Part shown: positions 1-15,000 of the stretch, piece by piece
How positions within the stretch are numbered: position 1 is the stretch's first letter
Layout: every line of letters begins with the position of its first letter
Source of the DNA: Streptomyces sp. NBC_01116
Lineage (GTDB): Bacteria; Actinomycetota; Actinomycetes; Streptomycetales; Streptomycetaceae
Reading direction: 5' to 3'
DNA: 64,000 nucleotides
Assembly (NCBI RefSeq): GCF_041435495.1
Contig: NZ_CP108644.1
Coordinates: forward strand, 3,705,501-3,769,500
The notes under the pieces: model-generated
Told to the model about the DNA's origin: nothing
The model's input: only the letters and a program-made list of their open reading frames with translations
Database searches by the model: none
Made by a program: the position numbers and the translations under genes

Positions 1-912
1 ATCACCGCTCACCTCGCCCAGGCGGCCGGTCGGCTGCGCGGGGCCACCATCGTGCCGGGCGACGCCCGTTCGCTGGCCACGCCGCTGCCCCGGATGGTGC
101 GGGTGATGCGCGCCCTGGACGTCACCCTCACCTGGTGCAACCCCACCGAGATCATGATGCTCGCGGCCACCGCGAAGGCCGCCGGGCTCCGCCCGGAGAA
201 GGACTTCCCCGCCCTGCGGGCGATGTTCACCGCCGCCGAACCCCTCACCGAGGTGCGGCGGCAGCGGATCAGCGAGATCTGGGGCGGCATCCCGATCGTC
301 GAGGAGTACGGCTCCACCGAAACGGGCACCATCGCCGGCCAGTGCCCGCGCGGGTCCCTGCACCTGTGGGCGGACCGCGCGGTCTTCGAGGTGTGGGACC
401 CGCACACCGGGACGCTCTCCGCCACCGGCCGCGGCCAGCTGGTGGTGACCCCGCTGTACCGCGAGGCCATGCCCCTGCTGCGCTACAACCTCGCCGACGA
501 CGTCGAGGTCGCCGACGGCGGCTGCGCCTGCGACTGGGTCCTGCCCACGGTCCGGGTGCTGGGCCGGGCCGGCGCGGGGTATCCCGTCGGTTCCGGCACG
601 GTCACCCAGCAGCGCCTGGAGGAGCTGGTGTTCGGCCTGCCCATCGCGTACGAGGTGATGTTCTGGCGGGCCAGGGCCGAACCGGACCTGCTGCGCGTCG
701 AGTTCGAGGCGCCGGACGCCGTACGCGAACGGGCCGTCAAGGAGCTGGCCCGGCTGATCGACCGCGAGCTCGGCGTACCGCACGACATCGCCGGACTCCC
801 GCTCGGCACGCTGGTCCCCACCTCGGCGCTCACCGCCCAGCGCGACATCCTCAAGGCCCGCTACCTCTTCGGCGAGGGCGAGGACTGGGACAAGGCGGTC
901 ATGTACGCATGA
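1..912 (+). CDS. AMP-forming acyl/aryl-acid ligase, phenylacetate-CoA ligase-like (3' part)
   Basis: The frame is open from the first base, so the gene begins outside the window; about 303 residues remain. The sequence EEYGSTETG near residue 100 matches the adenylate-forming signature of PaaK-type ligases (YGxTE). The C-terminal part, with RYNLADDVEV and a final Lys-containing KARYLF segment, fits the mobile C-terminal domain. Such enzymes activate carboxylic acids as acyl-adenylates and pass them to CoA or a carrier protein. It lies just upstream of an iterative-type PKS and in the same cluster as a stand-alone ACP, so activation of an aromatic or fatty acid for this pathway is inferred. The substrate cannot be read from the fragment. 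Confidence 0.75.
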   Translation: MTAHLAQAAGRLRGATIVPGDARSLATPLPRMVRVMRALDVTLTWCNPTEIMMLAATAKAAGLRPEKDFPALRAMFTAAEPLTEVRRQRISEIWGGIPIVEEYGSTETGTIAGQCPRGSLHLWADRAVFEVWDPHTGTLSATGRGQLVVTPLYREAMPLLRYNLADDVEVADGGCACDWVLPTVRVLGRAGAGYPVGSGTVTQQRLEELVFGLPIAYEVMFWRARAEPDLLRVEFEAPDAVRERAVKELARLIDRELGVPHDIAGLPLGTLVPTSALTAQRDILKARYLFGEGEDWDKAVMYA

Positions 913-972
913 CCCCCGAGCCCCGCCCGGCCCCGGCCCCGGTCCGCGCCCGCCCCACCGGCCCGGCCGGAC

Positions 973-1041
973 TCCCCTCGCCCCCCGTCGTCCCCCCTCG
1001 TCCCCCGTCGTCCCTCGTCCCCCGTCGTCCTCCGTCGTCCG
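973..1041. repeat. C-rich simple repeat, imperfect CCCCGTCGTCC units
   Basis: The gap between the ligase and the PKS is a degenerate microsatellite built from CCCCGTCGTCC-like units. An ATG overlapping the ligase stop (909) opens a 54-codon Pro/Arg-rich frame across it. That frame looks like low-complexity translation rather than a protein, so I do not call a gene. Confidence 0.6.
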
Positions 1042-1076
1042 CAGCGGACGACGCCCCGACCCGTGAGCGGTGACCC

Positions 1077-6242
<5,166 letters not shown>

Positions 6243-6252
6243 ACCGCCGCAC

Positions 6253-6307
6253 CTCCACGAAGGGCCGTGCCCCGGACACCTCGTCCGGGGCACGGCCCTT
6301 CGTGGAG
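6253..6307. terminator. Bidirectional terminator, perfect 25-bp stem, 5-nt loop
   Basis: The arms at 6253-6277 and 6283-6307 are exactly complementary. The hairpin sits in the 97-bp gap between the PKS stop and the convergent TetR stop and should end transcription from both sides. Confidence 0.8.
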
Positions 6308-6339
6308 CGACAGGGCACTCAGCCCCGGCGGCCGGCCAC

Positions 6340-7050
6340 TCAGTCCTTGAGGAGCGCCTCCGCGCCGTCCAGCGAACGCTCCACCGTCAGGCGGAAGAAC
6401 GCCAGGTCCTGCTCGGCCACGTCCTGGCTCCTGGACAGTGCCTGCGCGCCCGCCGCCGCGAGGCCCGGCCGCTCCTTGTCCTGCGCGAAGGCCGCCATCG
6501 TGCGGCCCATGTCCGCCCGCGCGCTCGGGAAGAAGTTCCCCCGGTCGTCCTCCACCGCCACCAGCATGAACGCGCTGTTGAGGAGGTACCGGTAGATCTC
6601 GGTGGCCTGGCTCCCGAAGCCCGCCCCCTGGAGGACCTTGATGCCGGCGTCGATCGTCGCCAGCGCGGACGGCACGTTCGGGCCCACCACCACCAGGCGG
6701 CGGGCGACGCCCGGGTACTGCTTCAGGACCTCACGGCCCTCGAACATCAGCTGACGGAACCAGTCCCGCCAGGACACGTCCGCGCCGGGTACGGGAATCC
6801 GGCCGACGATCCGGTCCGTCACCGCCATCACCACGGCGTCGCGGTCCCCCACATGGTGGGCCACGACGCCGGGCCAGACATCGAGCCGGGTCGCGATCTG
6901 CCGGATCGACCAGCCGTCGAGGCCGTGTTCCGCCGTCAGGTCGACCGCCGCGTCGACGATCTTGTCCGCGGTGATCGGCGGCAGTCCTGCCGAGGCGCGT
7001 GAACGGCGGCGCGGAGCGGATGCGGGCACACGCGGAGATGAATCGGGCAT
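6340..7050 (-). CDS. TetR-family transcriptional regulator
   Basis: The protein has 236 residues. The N-terminal helix-turn-helix lies at about 26-72 (ITADKIVDAA, then SIRQIATRLDV and a VVAHHVGDRD recognition/end segment), as in TetR repressors. The C-terminal half is an alpha-helical ligand-binding region without recognisable specificity. About 24 N-terminal residues are Arg/Pro-rich. It is divergent from the MFS exporter at 7482, the classic arrangement for a repressor that is relieved by an exported metabolite. The shared 431-bp gap holds a TTAG-n7-CTAA element. Regulation of the exporter is inferred from this arrangement. Confidence 0.85.
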   Translation of the reverse strand: MPDSSPRVPASAPRRRSRASAGLPPITADKIVDAAVDLTAEHGLDGWSIRQIATRLDVWPGVVAHHVGDRDAVVMAVTDRIVGRIPVPGADVSWRDWFRQLMFEGREVLKQYPGVARRLVVVGPNVPSALATIDAGIKVLQGAGFGSQATEIYRYLLNSAFMLVAVEDDRGNFFPSARADMGRTMAAFAQDKERPGLAAAGAQALSRSQDVAEQDLAFFRLTVERSLDGAEALLKD

Positions 7051-7481
7051 GGCTGAAACCTAGCGCCTCTCGTCTGGATCATGTCGGGCTCGCGGTCCCC
7101 GGCACGCGCACCCGCGGCGTTGTCGTCGGTCGCCGATGATCCGCAGCGACTCCCCCTCCGCCTTGCAGCCGCAGCCGCACGCACCGGCCCCCGCTCCCCG
7201 ACCCGGCCCGATCCGGCCCGATCCGGACGGGAGACGCCTGCGGTCGGGCGAGCTTCCAGGGAGTCCGGCACAAGAGGCCCTTGCCCGGCGACCCGCAGGG
7301 CGTAGAGTCAGCCTAACCTATTAGCCACTGTCTAACACCGACTTGTACGGTCAGGGACGACGGCGTCGCCCTGCCCTGCGCGGACCGCGAAGCACACCGC
7401 GCGCCCGCGGACCCGACGAGCAGAAGAGCCCGTGGGGCCCGCCCCTCCCTCGTTCCTCCTTCTCCTGAGAGGCACCGCGCC
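7051..7481. promoter_or_regulatory. Divergent promoter region of tetR and the MFS exporter; candidate operator 7321-7335
   Basis: This 431-bp gap has no supported gene. Its AT-richest part (about 7300-7340) contains the inverted repeat TTAG-n7-CTAA at 7321-7335. Twelve bases of it, GCCACTGTCTAA, recur exactly in the palindrome before the gene at 36007. The rest is GC-rich leader. A GAGAGG ribosome-binding site lies about 10 nt before the exporter ATG. Exact -35 and -10 boxes are not clear. Confidence 0.5.
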
Positions 7482-9032
7482 ATGCGTAAATGGATGCCGC
7501 TGCTGGCGGTCTGTCTGGGCACGTTCATGCTGTTGATCGACGTGACGATCGTCAGCGTCGCCCTCCCCCGGATGACGGACTCGCTCGACGCCTCCTTCAC
7601 CGCCCTGCAATGGGTGGTCGACATCTATGTCCTGGTCCTCGCGGCCCTGTTGATGGCCCTCGGCTCCCTCTCCGACCACGTCGGCTCCCGCCGCGTCTAC
7701 CTGATCGGCCTGGCCGTCTTCGCCGCCGCCTCGCTCGCCTGCGGCCTGGCCGACAGCAGCGCCCAGCTGATCGTCGCCCGAGGGGTGCAGGGCCTGGGCG
7801 CCGCGGCGATGTTCGCCACCAACACCGCGTTGCTCGCCGCCAATTACCAGGGCAGGGACCGCGGCATCGCGTTCGGCATGTGGGGCGCGGTCAACGGCGC
7901 GGCGGCCGCCGCCGGGCCGATCCTCGGCGGACTGCTCACCGAACACGTCAACTGGCGCTGGATCTTCTTCGTCAACCTGCCCGTCGCGGCCCTCGCCCTG
8001 TACATCGGCCACCGGCACCTCAAGGGCTCCCCGTCCGGAACCGGACGGCGGATCGACGTACCGGGCACGGTCGGCTTCACGGCCGCCGCGACGCTGCTGA
8101 TCTTCGCCCTGATCCACGCGGGCGAGGACGGCTGGGGCTCGACCACCACCCTCGCCCTCTTCGCCGGGAGCGCGGTCGCACTGGCCGTCTTCTTCCTGGT
8201 CGAGAAGGGCAGGCAGGACCCGATGCTGGACCTGGGGCTGCTGCGGTCGCCCTCGTTCGGCGGGCTCCTGGCCGGTGCGGTGGTCTTCAGCGCCGCCGCC
8301 TTCGCCAACCTCGTGTTCGTCTCCGTCTGGGCCCAGTCCGTGCTCGACCTCAGCCCGGTCGAGGCGGGTCTCATCCTGATGCCGCTGAGCGGCATGTCCT
8401 TCGTGGCCGCCGGACTGGCGGGCCGGTTCCTCTCGTCGGCCGCCCCGCAGTGGCCGATCGGCGGCGGGCTGCTCCTGATCGGCCTCGGCACCCTGCTGGA
8501 GATGAGGCTGACCGCGACGTCCGGCTGGACGGCGCTGCTCCCCGGCATGCTGCTGACCGGTATCGGGGTCGGAATCGCGTCACCCATCCTCGCCTCGGCC
8601 GCCCTGGCGGCGGCCCCGGCGAACCGGGCGGGCATGGCGGGCGGCGCGGCGAACACCTTCCGGCAGCTCGGCTTCGCCATCGGCATCCCCGTGGTGGGCG
8701 CCATCCTGACCGGCGCGATCGGGCGGAAGCTGTCCGACAGCGGCGTGTTCTCCGACTCCGGCTCGGCCGCGGAGCTGGTCACGGGCGGCCAGTCGGCGCG
8801 CCTGGTCGCCGAACTGCCGTCCGGAGCACGGGAGGCGGGCGAGCGGGCGATCGAGCAGGCCTACTCCGCCGGGCTCGACCGGGCCTTCCTGGTGAGCGGG
8901 GTCGCGGCGGTGCTGGCAGGTGTCCTCGTGCTGATCCTCGTGCGCAGGTCACCCGTCCCGTCGGACGTCGCGGAGACCGGTCGGGGGATCGGCCCGCAGC
9001 GCTCGGCGGAAAGCCCGGAACCGGTCGCCTGA
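7482..9032 (+). CDS. MFS drug/metabolite exporter, DHA2 (EmrB/QacA) type, 14 TM
   Basis: This 516-residue, strongly hydrophobic protein starts MRKWMPLLAVCLGTFMLLID, the first helix and D-containing signature typical of 14-helix DHA2 proton antiporters. The DHVGSRR loop between helices 2 and 3 is the MFS motif A region. Repeated amphipathic helices continue to about residue 495, followed by a short soluble tail. In the cytoplasmic membrane it would use the proton gradient to export a small lipophilic product. Its place between a divergent TetR gene and a pathway SARP suggests self-resistance or export for this cluster. The substrate is unknown. Confidence 0.9.
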   Translation: MRKWMPLLAVCLGTFMLLIDVTIVSVALPRMTDSLDASFTALQWVVDIYVLVLAALLMALGSLSDHVGSRRVYLIGLAVFAAASLACGLADSSAQLIVARGVQGLGAAAMFATNTALLAANYQGRDRGIAFGMWGAVNGAAAAAGPILGGLLTEHVNWRWIFFVNLPVAALALYIGHRHLKGSPSGTGRRIDVPGTVGFTAAATLLIFALIHAGEDGWGSTTTLALFAGSAVALAVFFLVEKGRQDPMLDLGLLRSPSFGGLLAGAVVFSAAAFANLVFVSVWAQSVLDLSPVEAGLILMPLSGMSFVAAGLAGRFLSSAAPQWPIGGGLLLIGLGTLLEMRLTATSGWTALLPGMLLTGIGVGIASPILASAALAAAPANRAGMAGGAANTFRQLGFAIGIPVVGAILTGAIGRKLSDSGVFSDSGSAAELVTGGQSARLVAELPSGAREAGERAIEQAYSAGLDRAFLVSGVAAVLAGVLVLILVRRSPVPSDVAETGRGIGPQRSAESPEPVA

Positions 9033-9102
9033 GGCGCGTTCGCCGGCTCCGGAACAGGAAAGTAGTCGCGGATTGGACATCTATTCCGCGCTAATCCCTC
9101 CC

Positions 9103-9119
9103 TGGAATGATCGCTTCCA
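9103..9119. promoter_or_regulatory. Inverted repeat TGGAA-n7-TTCCA before the SARP gene
   Basis: This is a perfect 5-bp inverted repeat with a 7-nt spacer in the AT-rich 176-bp gap between the exporter and the SARP gene, about 90 bp before the TTG start. It could be an operator for the SARP gene. No known consensus is matched, so this is speculative. Confidence 0.3.
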
Positions 9120-9208
9120 TTAACCATGCGCAATACAGTGACGGGGAGCGGAAACCTAGCAGCGAGTTCACTTTCGACTTCGCCAATCGGCTCACGGTGG
9201 GGACATAG

Positions 9209-11119
9209 TTGAGAACTATACGAGGTTCCGAACTGCGCACCGCACGGACAAAGGCCGGTCTGACTCAGGACCAGGTGGCACGCAGGGCATCGGTGAGCGT
9301 GCGGACCATACGCCATATCGAGCACGGCCACGTCACGCCCCGGCACGAGACGCTGGCACGGATCGCCGAAGTCGTCGGCTGGCGGGCCACCGAGGAACCG
9401 GACGCCTCCGACGCCCCGGCTTCCCGGCCCTACGCCCAGGAGATCCGGCTGCTCGGTCCCCTCTCGGCCCTGTTCGGCGACCGGTCCATACCGCTGCCGC
9501 GCAAACAGCGCGTCCTGCTCGGACTTCTCGCCGTACAGCCGGACCGTACGGTCAGCCACGAGGAGATGGCGGACGCGCTGTGGAACGGCGAGACGCCGCC
9601 CGCCTATCCGCAACTGGTCCACACCCACATGGCCCGGTTGCGCCGGTTCGTCGATCCGCCCCCCGGACACGGCTCCACCGACCGGAGAATCCGCACCGTC
9701 CGCGGTGGATACGTCTTCAACAGCGCGGGCGTGCGGGTGGATCTCTGCCAGTTCGAGGACCGGGCGGCCCTGGCCCGCAGGACCACGACGCACGACCCGC
9801 GGGTCGCGCTCGACCTCTACGGGCAGGCCCTCGGCTGCTGGCACGGCCGTCTGGTGCACGACCTCCCCGAGCTCTGGCACCATCCCGCGGTGGTGCGCGT
9901 CGCCCAGCGCCACATCGACGTGGCCATCGAACTGGCCGACCTGGCCCTGCGGCTGAAGCGGCCCGCCTTCGCCGTGGAGCACCTCAGGATCGCCTCGTAC
10001 GAGGAACCGCTCCACGAGCCGCTCCAGGCCTACATCATGCTGGCGCTCGCCGCCTCCGGGCGCCGGGCCGCCGCGCTCCAGCTCTTCGCCGAGCTGCAGA
10101 CACGGCTCAAGGACGAGCTGGGCGTCGAGCCGAGCGACGACATCAGACAGGCGCACCAGGCCGTCCTGCGGCAGAGCGGGGCCGTCGAGCGGGCCTCTCC
10201 CCTGGAGGGCGCCGCCCGTCCCGCCGGAATCCGGCTGCTCGCCACCGCGGACCTTCCGGTCCGGCGGACCGCGAGCGCCTTCGACGGCTCCCCCGCCATG
10301 GGCGCGCCGGCCCAGCTCCCCCCGGTGCTCGCGCCCTTCACCGGCAGGACACGGCAAGTGGCCGCTCTGGACCGCCTGCTGGAGCAGTCGCGGCGCAAGG
10401 GCGGCTCGCTGGGCATCGCGGTCGTGCACGGTCCCCCGGACATCGGCAAGAGCGCGCTGGCCGTGCACTGGGCGCACCGCAGGCTCGCCTCGTTCCCCGA
10501 CGGGCAGCTCTACGCCAGCCTCCAGGGCAGCATCGACCCGGCGCAGCGGACGGCGACCCCGGCCACGGTGCTGACCGGTTTCATCCGCTCCCTCGGCGTG
10601 CGCAGCGGCTGGATGCCCGACACCACGGAAGAGGCGACCGCCCTCTTCCGGAGCCTGCTGGCCGGCCGCCGCTTCCTGGTGGTGCTGGACGACATCGCGG
10701 ACGCGTCCCAGGTGCGCTGCCTCCTGCCGGGCACACCGGGCAACGCGGTGCTCGTCACCAGCCGCTCCCCCCTGACCGACCTGACCACACGGGAGGGCGC
10801 GCTCGCCCTGTCCCTGGGCGCGCTGACCGCGGAAGAGGCGCACGAGCTCGTCGTGACGCACCTGGGCGCCGAGCGTACGGCCGCCGAACCGGGCGCCGCC
10901 GAAGAACTGGCGGCCGCCTGCGGCCATCTGCCGCTCGACCTGCGCAGGTCCCTCACCCGCCTCGCCGCGACACCGGACGGGTCGATCTCCGCGTTCGTCG
11001 CCGAACACCGGAAGGGAATGCGGGAGCCGGGCAACCTCTACCCGTTCCAGTCCCGGGAGCCCTCGTCGGGCGGCCGTCAGGACAATGCCGAGGACCTCCG
11101 GAAACGGAGCCTGACATGA
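9209..11119 (+). CDS. Pathway regulator: XRE helix-turn-helix + SARP (winged helix, BTAD) + NB-ARC ATPase
   Basis: The protein has 636 residues. An XRE-type helix-turn-helix lies at about 8-62 (LTQDQVARRASVSVRTIRHIE). The OmpR-like winged helix at about 75-165 and the BTAD bundle at about 170-315 form a SARP core. An NB-ARC/STAND ATPase region runs from about 355, with Walker A GPPDIGKS (Lys414) and a VVLDD Walker B. SARPs activate antibiotic clusters by binding direct repeats, and the ATPase part may sense a signal. The extra N-terminal XRE domain is unusual; the length is shorter than AfsR because the TPR domain is missing. The start is TTG, preceded by GGTGGGG. It is the likely activator of the downstream ACP-Pfa genes. 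Confidence 0.85.
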   Translation: MRTIRGSELRTARTKAGLTQDQVARRASVSVRTIRHIEHGHVTPRHETLARIAEVVGWRATEEPDASDAPASRPYAQEIRLLGPLSALFGDRSIPLPRKQRVLLGLLAVQPDRTVSHEEMADALWNGETPPAYPQLVHTHMARLRRFVDPPPGHGSTDRRIRTVRGGYVFNSAGVRVDLCQFEDRAALARRTTTHDPRVALDLYGQALGCWHGRLVHDLPELWHHPAVVRVAQRHIDVAIELADLALRLKRPAFAVEHLRIASYEEPLHEPLQAYIMLALAASGRRAAALQLFAELQTRLKDELGVEPSDDIRQAHQAVLRQSGAVERASPLEGAARPAGIRLLATADLPVRRTASAFDGSPAMGAPAQLPPVLAPFTGRTRQVAALDRLLEQSRRKGGSLGIAVVHGPPDIGKSALAVHWAHRRLASFPDGQLYASLQGSIDPAQRTATPATVLTGFIRSLGVRSGWMPDTTEEATALFRSLLAGRRFLVVLDDIADASQVRCLLPGTPGNAVLVTSRSPLTDLTTREGALALSLGALTAEEAHELVVTHLGAERTAAEPGAAEELAAACGHLPLDLRRSLTRLAATPDGSISAFVAEHRKGMREPGNLYPFQSREPSSGGRQDNAEDLRKRSLT

Positions 11120-11126
11120 CCGCTGA

Positions 11127-11144
11127 CAGCCTTACGGCAGGCTG
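11127..11144 (+). terminator. Weak hairpin plus T-run after the SARP gene
   Basis: The 6-bp stem CAGCCT/AGGCTG has a 6-nt loop and is followed within 10 nt by CTTTTC. It starts 8 nt after the SARP stop. It may limit read-through into the ACP gene. Confidence 0.35.
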
Positions 11145-11268
11145 ACAGCACTTTTCGCCGCCCCTCCCGGCCGGCCATCACCGCAGCTCAGCGTGTCCAT
11201 TGCGGCTCGGACCGCGGGGAGTTCCTCCGTAAGAGGCATTGCCCGGCCTTTATGCAAGCGGAGTTCGG

Positions 11269-11297
11269 TTGCTCCGGAACGGGTGCCCGCCTAGGGT
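11269..11297 (+). promoter_or_regulatory. Candidate promoter for the ACP-Pfa block
   Basis: TTGCTC (11269-11274) and TAGGGT (11292-11297) are separated by 17 bp in the 317-bp gap before the ACP gene. The boxes are weak, as expected for an activator-dependent promoter; a SARP would normally bind near the -35. I found no clear heptameric SARP repeats. The rest of the gap shows no gene. Confidence 0.3.
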
Positions 11298-11436
11298 CAC
11301 GGATCGCAGGACGATTCCGGCCGGCACCGTTCCGGGCTCCACCTGCCGCCCTTGAAGCCTCCACTCGTGAGGCGTCCCGCGGGGAATTCACCGAGGCCCC
11401 CGGTGTGGGCAATAAACCGCTTGGAGAGGATGGGAA

Positions 11437-11706
11437 ATGGCGAAGAACATATCGGCCGAGGAAGCCCAGAAGTGGCTGATCGAGGAGATCGCCCAGCGGG
11501 TCGGCGTGGCACCGTCCGACGTCCCGGCCGACCAGTACTTCGACGAGCTCGACCTCGACAGCACCCAGGCGCTGATCATCGCCGGTGAGATGGAGTCCTG
11601 GCTCGGGTTCGAGCTCGGCACCACCGCCCTCTGGTACCACCCCACCATCGAGGCCCTCGCCGCCCACATCGCCGAGGAGAGCCAGAAGCACACCGCCGCC
11701 GCCTGA
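11437..11706 (+). CDS. Stand-alone acyl carrier protein
   Basis: The protein has 89 residues with the four-helix ACP pattern. The phosphopantetheine site is Ser42 in LDLDSTQAL, which departs slightly from the usual GxDSL. The second half, FELGTTALWYHPTIEALAAHI, is the helix 2-3 pattern of PKS-type ACPs rather than of fatty-acid AcpP. The gene follows a GGAGAGGA ribosome-binding site and is 323 bp from the Pfa2-like gene. In a pathway that already has five PKS-embedded ACPs it may carry a starter or the aryl unit from the neighbouring ligase or PKS. That role is inferred. Confidence 0.85.
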   Translation: MAKNISAEEAQKWLIEEIAQRVGVAPSDVPADQYFDELDLDSTQALIIAGEMESWLGFELGTTALWYHPTIEALAAHIAEESQKHTAAA

Positions 11707-12029
11707 GGCCGCTCGCGCGGCTCCCGGCGGGAGCGCCCCCGGCCGCCCGACGCGCCGGCCGCCGCCCGCCCGATCCCGGGCAGGGCCCACGAGGCGCGAG
11801 GCCCGGACCGCACGACCGGTCCGGCTGCCCCGCCGACCGCGGCCACCGCACCCGCACCGAACCGGCCCGCCCTGCCGACGGCCGCTGCCCGCCACGCGAG
11901 AGCAGCCGGTCCGTCCGTCTTCCGAGGGCCGCGCCCCGCCCCGCCTTCCGGACCCCCCTCGCCCTCGCGCCGGCGGCCGGGGCGCCGCGCCCCGAAGTCC
12001 CTGTTCGCCCAGATCCAGAGAGACTTGCC
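11707..12029. other. 323-bp gap without a supported gene
   Basis: This GC-rich sequence between the ACP and Pfa2-like genes gives only Pro/Arg-rich translations in all frames. It ends in CAGAGAGAC, a plausible ribosome-binding site for the GTG at 12030. I see no promoter boxes or strong hairpin. Confidence 0.5.
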
Positions 12030-15000
12030 GTGAACTCTTCGCAGGAATCCGACCTCGACCGTCGGCTCGCCCGGGACCCCATCGCCATCGTCGGCCTCTC
12101 CGCGCTCTACCCCAAGTCCAGCAACGTGCGGGACTTCTGGGCGAACGTCGTATCGGCCGCCGACTGCATCGACGACGTGCCCGCGGGCCACTGGGACGTG
12201 GACGAGCACTACGACCCCGACCCCACGGTGCCGGACAAGACGTACTCCAAGCGCGGTGGCTTCATCCCCGACGTCCCCTTCAACCCGCTGGAGTTCGGCC
12301 TCCCGCCGAACACGCTGGAGGTGACCGACGTCCTCCAGCTGCTCAGCCTGGTGGTCGCCCGCGACCTGCTCAAGGACGCCGGCGCCGAGCAGCCCTGGTA
12401 CGACGCGTCCCGCACCGGCGTCGTCCTCGGCATCACCGGCGCCAACCAGCTCACCCAGCCGCTGACCGCCCGCCTCCAGAGCCCCGTGCTCAAGGAGGTC
12501 GTCCGCAGCTGCGGCCTGTCCGACCGGGACGCCGAGGAGATCGTCGCCAAGTTCCGTCTGGCGTACGCCCCTTGGGAGGAGAACTCGTTCCCGGGCATGC
12601 TGGGGAACGTGGTGGCGGGCCGGGTCGCCAACCGGCTCGACCTCGGCGGCATCAACATGACGATCGACGCCGCCTGCGCCAGCTCCCTCGGCGCGGTCCG
12701 CACCGCCGTCAGCGAGCTGCTCGAAGGCCGCTCCGACACCATGCTGGTGGGCGGCTGCGACGCCGAGAACACCATCTTCATGTACCTCTGCTTCAGCAAG
12801 ACGCCCGCCCTGTCGAAGTCCGGGCAGATCCGCCCGTTCGACAAGGACGCCGACGGCACCCTGATCGGCGAGGGCATCGGGATGCTCGCGCTGCGCCGGC
12901 TCTCCGACGCCGAGCGCGACGGCAACCGGATCTACGCGGTGCTGCGCGGCATGGGCACCTCCAGCGACGGCCGCTTCAAGTCCATCTACGCCCCCCGCAA
13001 GGAGGGCCAGATCGTCGCGCTGCGCCGCGCGTACGAGGACGCCGACTGCTCCCCCTCCAGCATCGAGCTGTTCGAGGCGCACGGCACCGGCACCGCCGTC
13101 GGGGACGCCACCGAGCTGAGCGCGCTGTCCGCGGTCGTCTCCGAGGGCAACGACCACCGGCAGTACGCGGCCGTGGGCAGCGTCAAGTCCCAGATCGGGC
13201 ACACCAAGGCGGCCGCCGGGGCGGCGGGCCTGATCAAGCTGGCGCTCTCGCTGCACCACAAGGTCCTGCCCCCCACCATCAACGTCTCCGAGCCCAACCC
13301 CGCCATCGACTTCACCTCCGGGCCGTTCTACGTCAACACCGAGGCCCGCCCGTGGATCCGCGACCCGGAACGCCCCAAGCGCCGGGCCGCGATCTCCTCG
13401 TTCGGCTTCGGCGGCACCAACTTCCACATGGTCCTGGAGGAGCACGGCGACGGCGACGACCTGAAGGTCTCCTTCCCCGTGGCCGCGGTCCACCTGTGGC
13501 ACGCGCCGGACACGGCCGCGCTCACCGGACTGCTCGCCGCGGGCGCGCCCGCGACCGGCGGACCGGCTCCCGAGGGCCACGCCCGGATCGCGCTCGTCGC
13601 CCGTACGCCGGAGGAGCTGGCCGCCCTGCGGGAGCTGGCCCTCGGCGAACTGCGGACCCGGGGCGACGCGGACGCCTGGTCGCACCCCAAGGGCCTGCAC
13701 TACCGGCGCCGCGCCGCACGGACCGGCAAGGTCGGCGCACTCTTCGCGGGTCAGGGCAGCCAGTACACGAACCTCGGCAGCACCGCCGTCCTGGCGGTGC
13801 CCCCGCTGCGGGCCGCCTTCGACCGGGCCAACGTCCTGGTCCCCGGCGAGGCACCGCTGTCCCGGGTCGCCTTCCCGCCGCCGCTGTTCGGGGCCGACGT
13901 CCGTGCCGCGCAGGAGACCGCGCTCCGGGCGACCGCGTACGCGCAGCCGGCCATCGGGGCCCTGTCCGCCGGCCAGTTCCGCTACCTGGGCGAACTGGGC
14001 CTCGCCCCCGAGGGCTTCCTCGGCCACAGCTTCGGCGAACTGACCGCGCTGTGGGCCTCGGGCGCACTCGACGACGACGCCTTCTTCACGCTCGCCCGGG
14101 CCCGGGGCAGGGCCATGGCGCCGCCGTCGGACCCCGGGTTCGACGCCGGGGCGATGGCCGCGGTCTCCGCCCCGGAGGAGCGGGTCGCGGAACTGCTCGC
14201 CGACCGCACCGACGTGATCGTCTGCAACCGCAACGCCCTCGACCAGATCGTCGTCGGCGGCCCCACGGACGAGGTCGACCGCCTGGTCGCCGCCGCGAAG
14301 GAGGCGGGCCTGCGGGCGAGCCGGCTGCCGGTCTCCGCGGCCTTCCACACTCCGTTCGTCGGCCATGCGCTCAAGGCGTTCCGCGCCGACGTCGAACACG
14401 TCGAGATCGGCCGTCCGAACGGCACCGTCTTCGCCAACACCCAGGGCGCGAGCTACGGCGGGGACGTCGCGGCCAACCGCGAGGTCCTGGCCGGACAGCT
14501 CGTCCGCCCGGTCGACTTCGCCGCCCGCGTGGAGGAGATGTACGCCGCCGGGTTCCGCGTCTTCGTGGAGTTCGGGCCCAAGAGCATCCTCACCCAGCTG
14601 GTACGCCGCATCCTCGGCGACCGGGAGCACTGGGCGGTCGCTCTGGACGCCGGTCCGGGCCGCGACGCGGACGTCGCGCTCAAGCAGGCCGTCGCGCAAC
14701 TCGCGGTGCTGGGCGTGCCGTTGGAGACGAGTGACCGCTACGTCGCCGCACCGCCGGTGGCCGAGCCCGTCAAGGGCATGTCCATCCTGCTGAACGGCAT
14801 CAACTACGTCTCGCCCGAGCGCCGGGCCGCGTACCGCGAGGCGATCGACAACGGCTACCGGATCGCCTCGCCGGTCGTGCCGTCGGTGGCTCCCGCCCCG
14901 GCGAACCCCCCGGCGCCGGCACCGGCCCGGCCCTCGGCTCCGGCTCCCCGCCCCGCCGTCCTGCCCGCCCCGGCCGCCGCCGTCCCGGCCCCCGTCGCCC

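Noticed and set aside
909..1073. A 54-codon frame overlapping the ligase stop
   Set aside because: The translation is Pro/Arg low complexity over a C-rich microsatellite; no ribosome-binding site or homology feature supports it.
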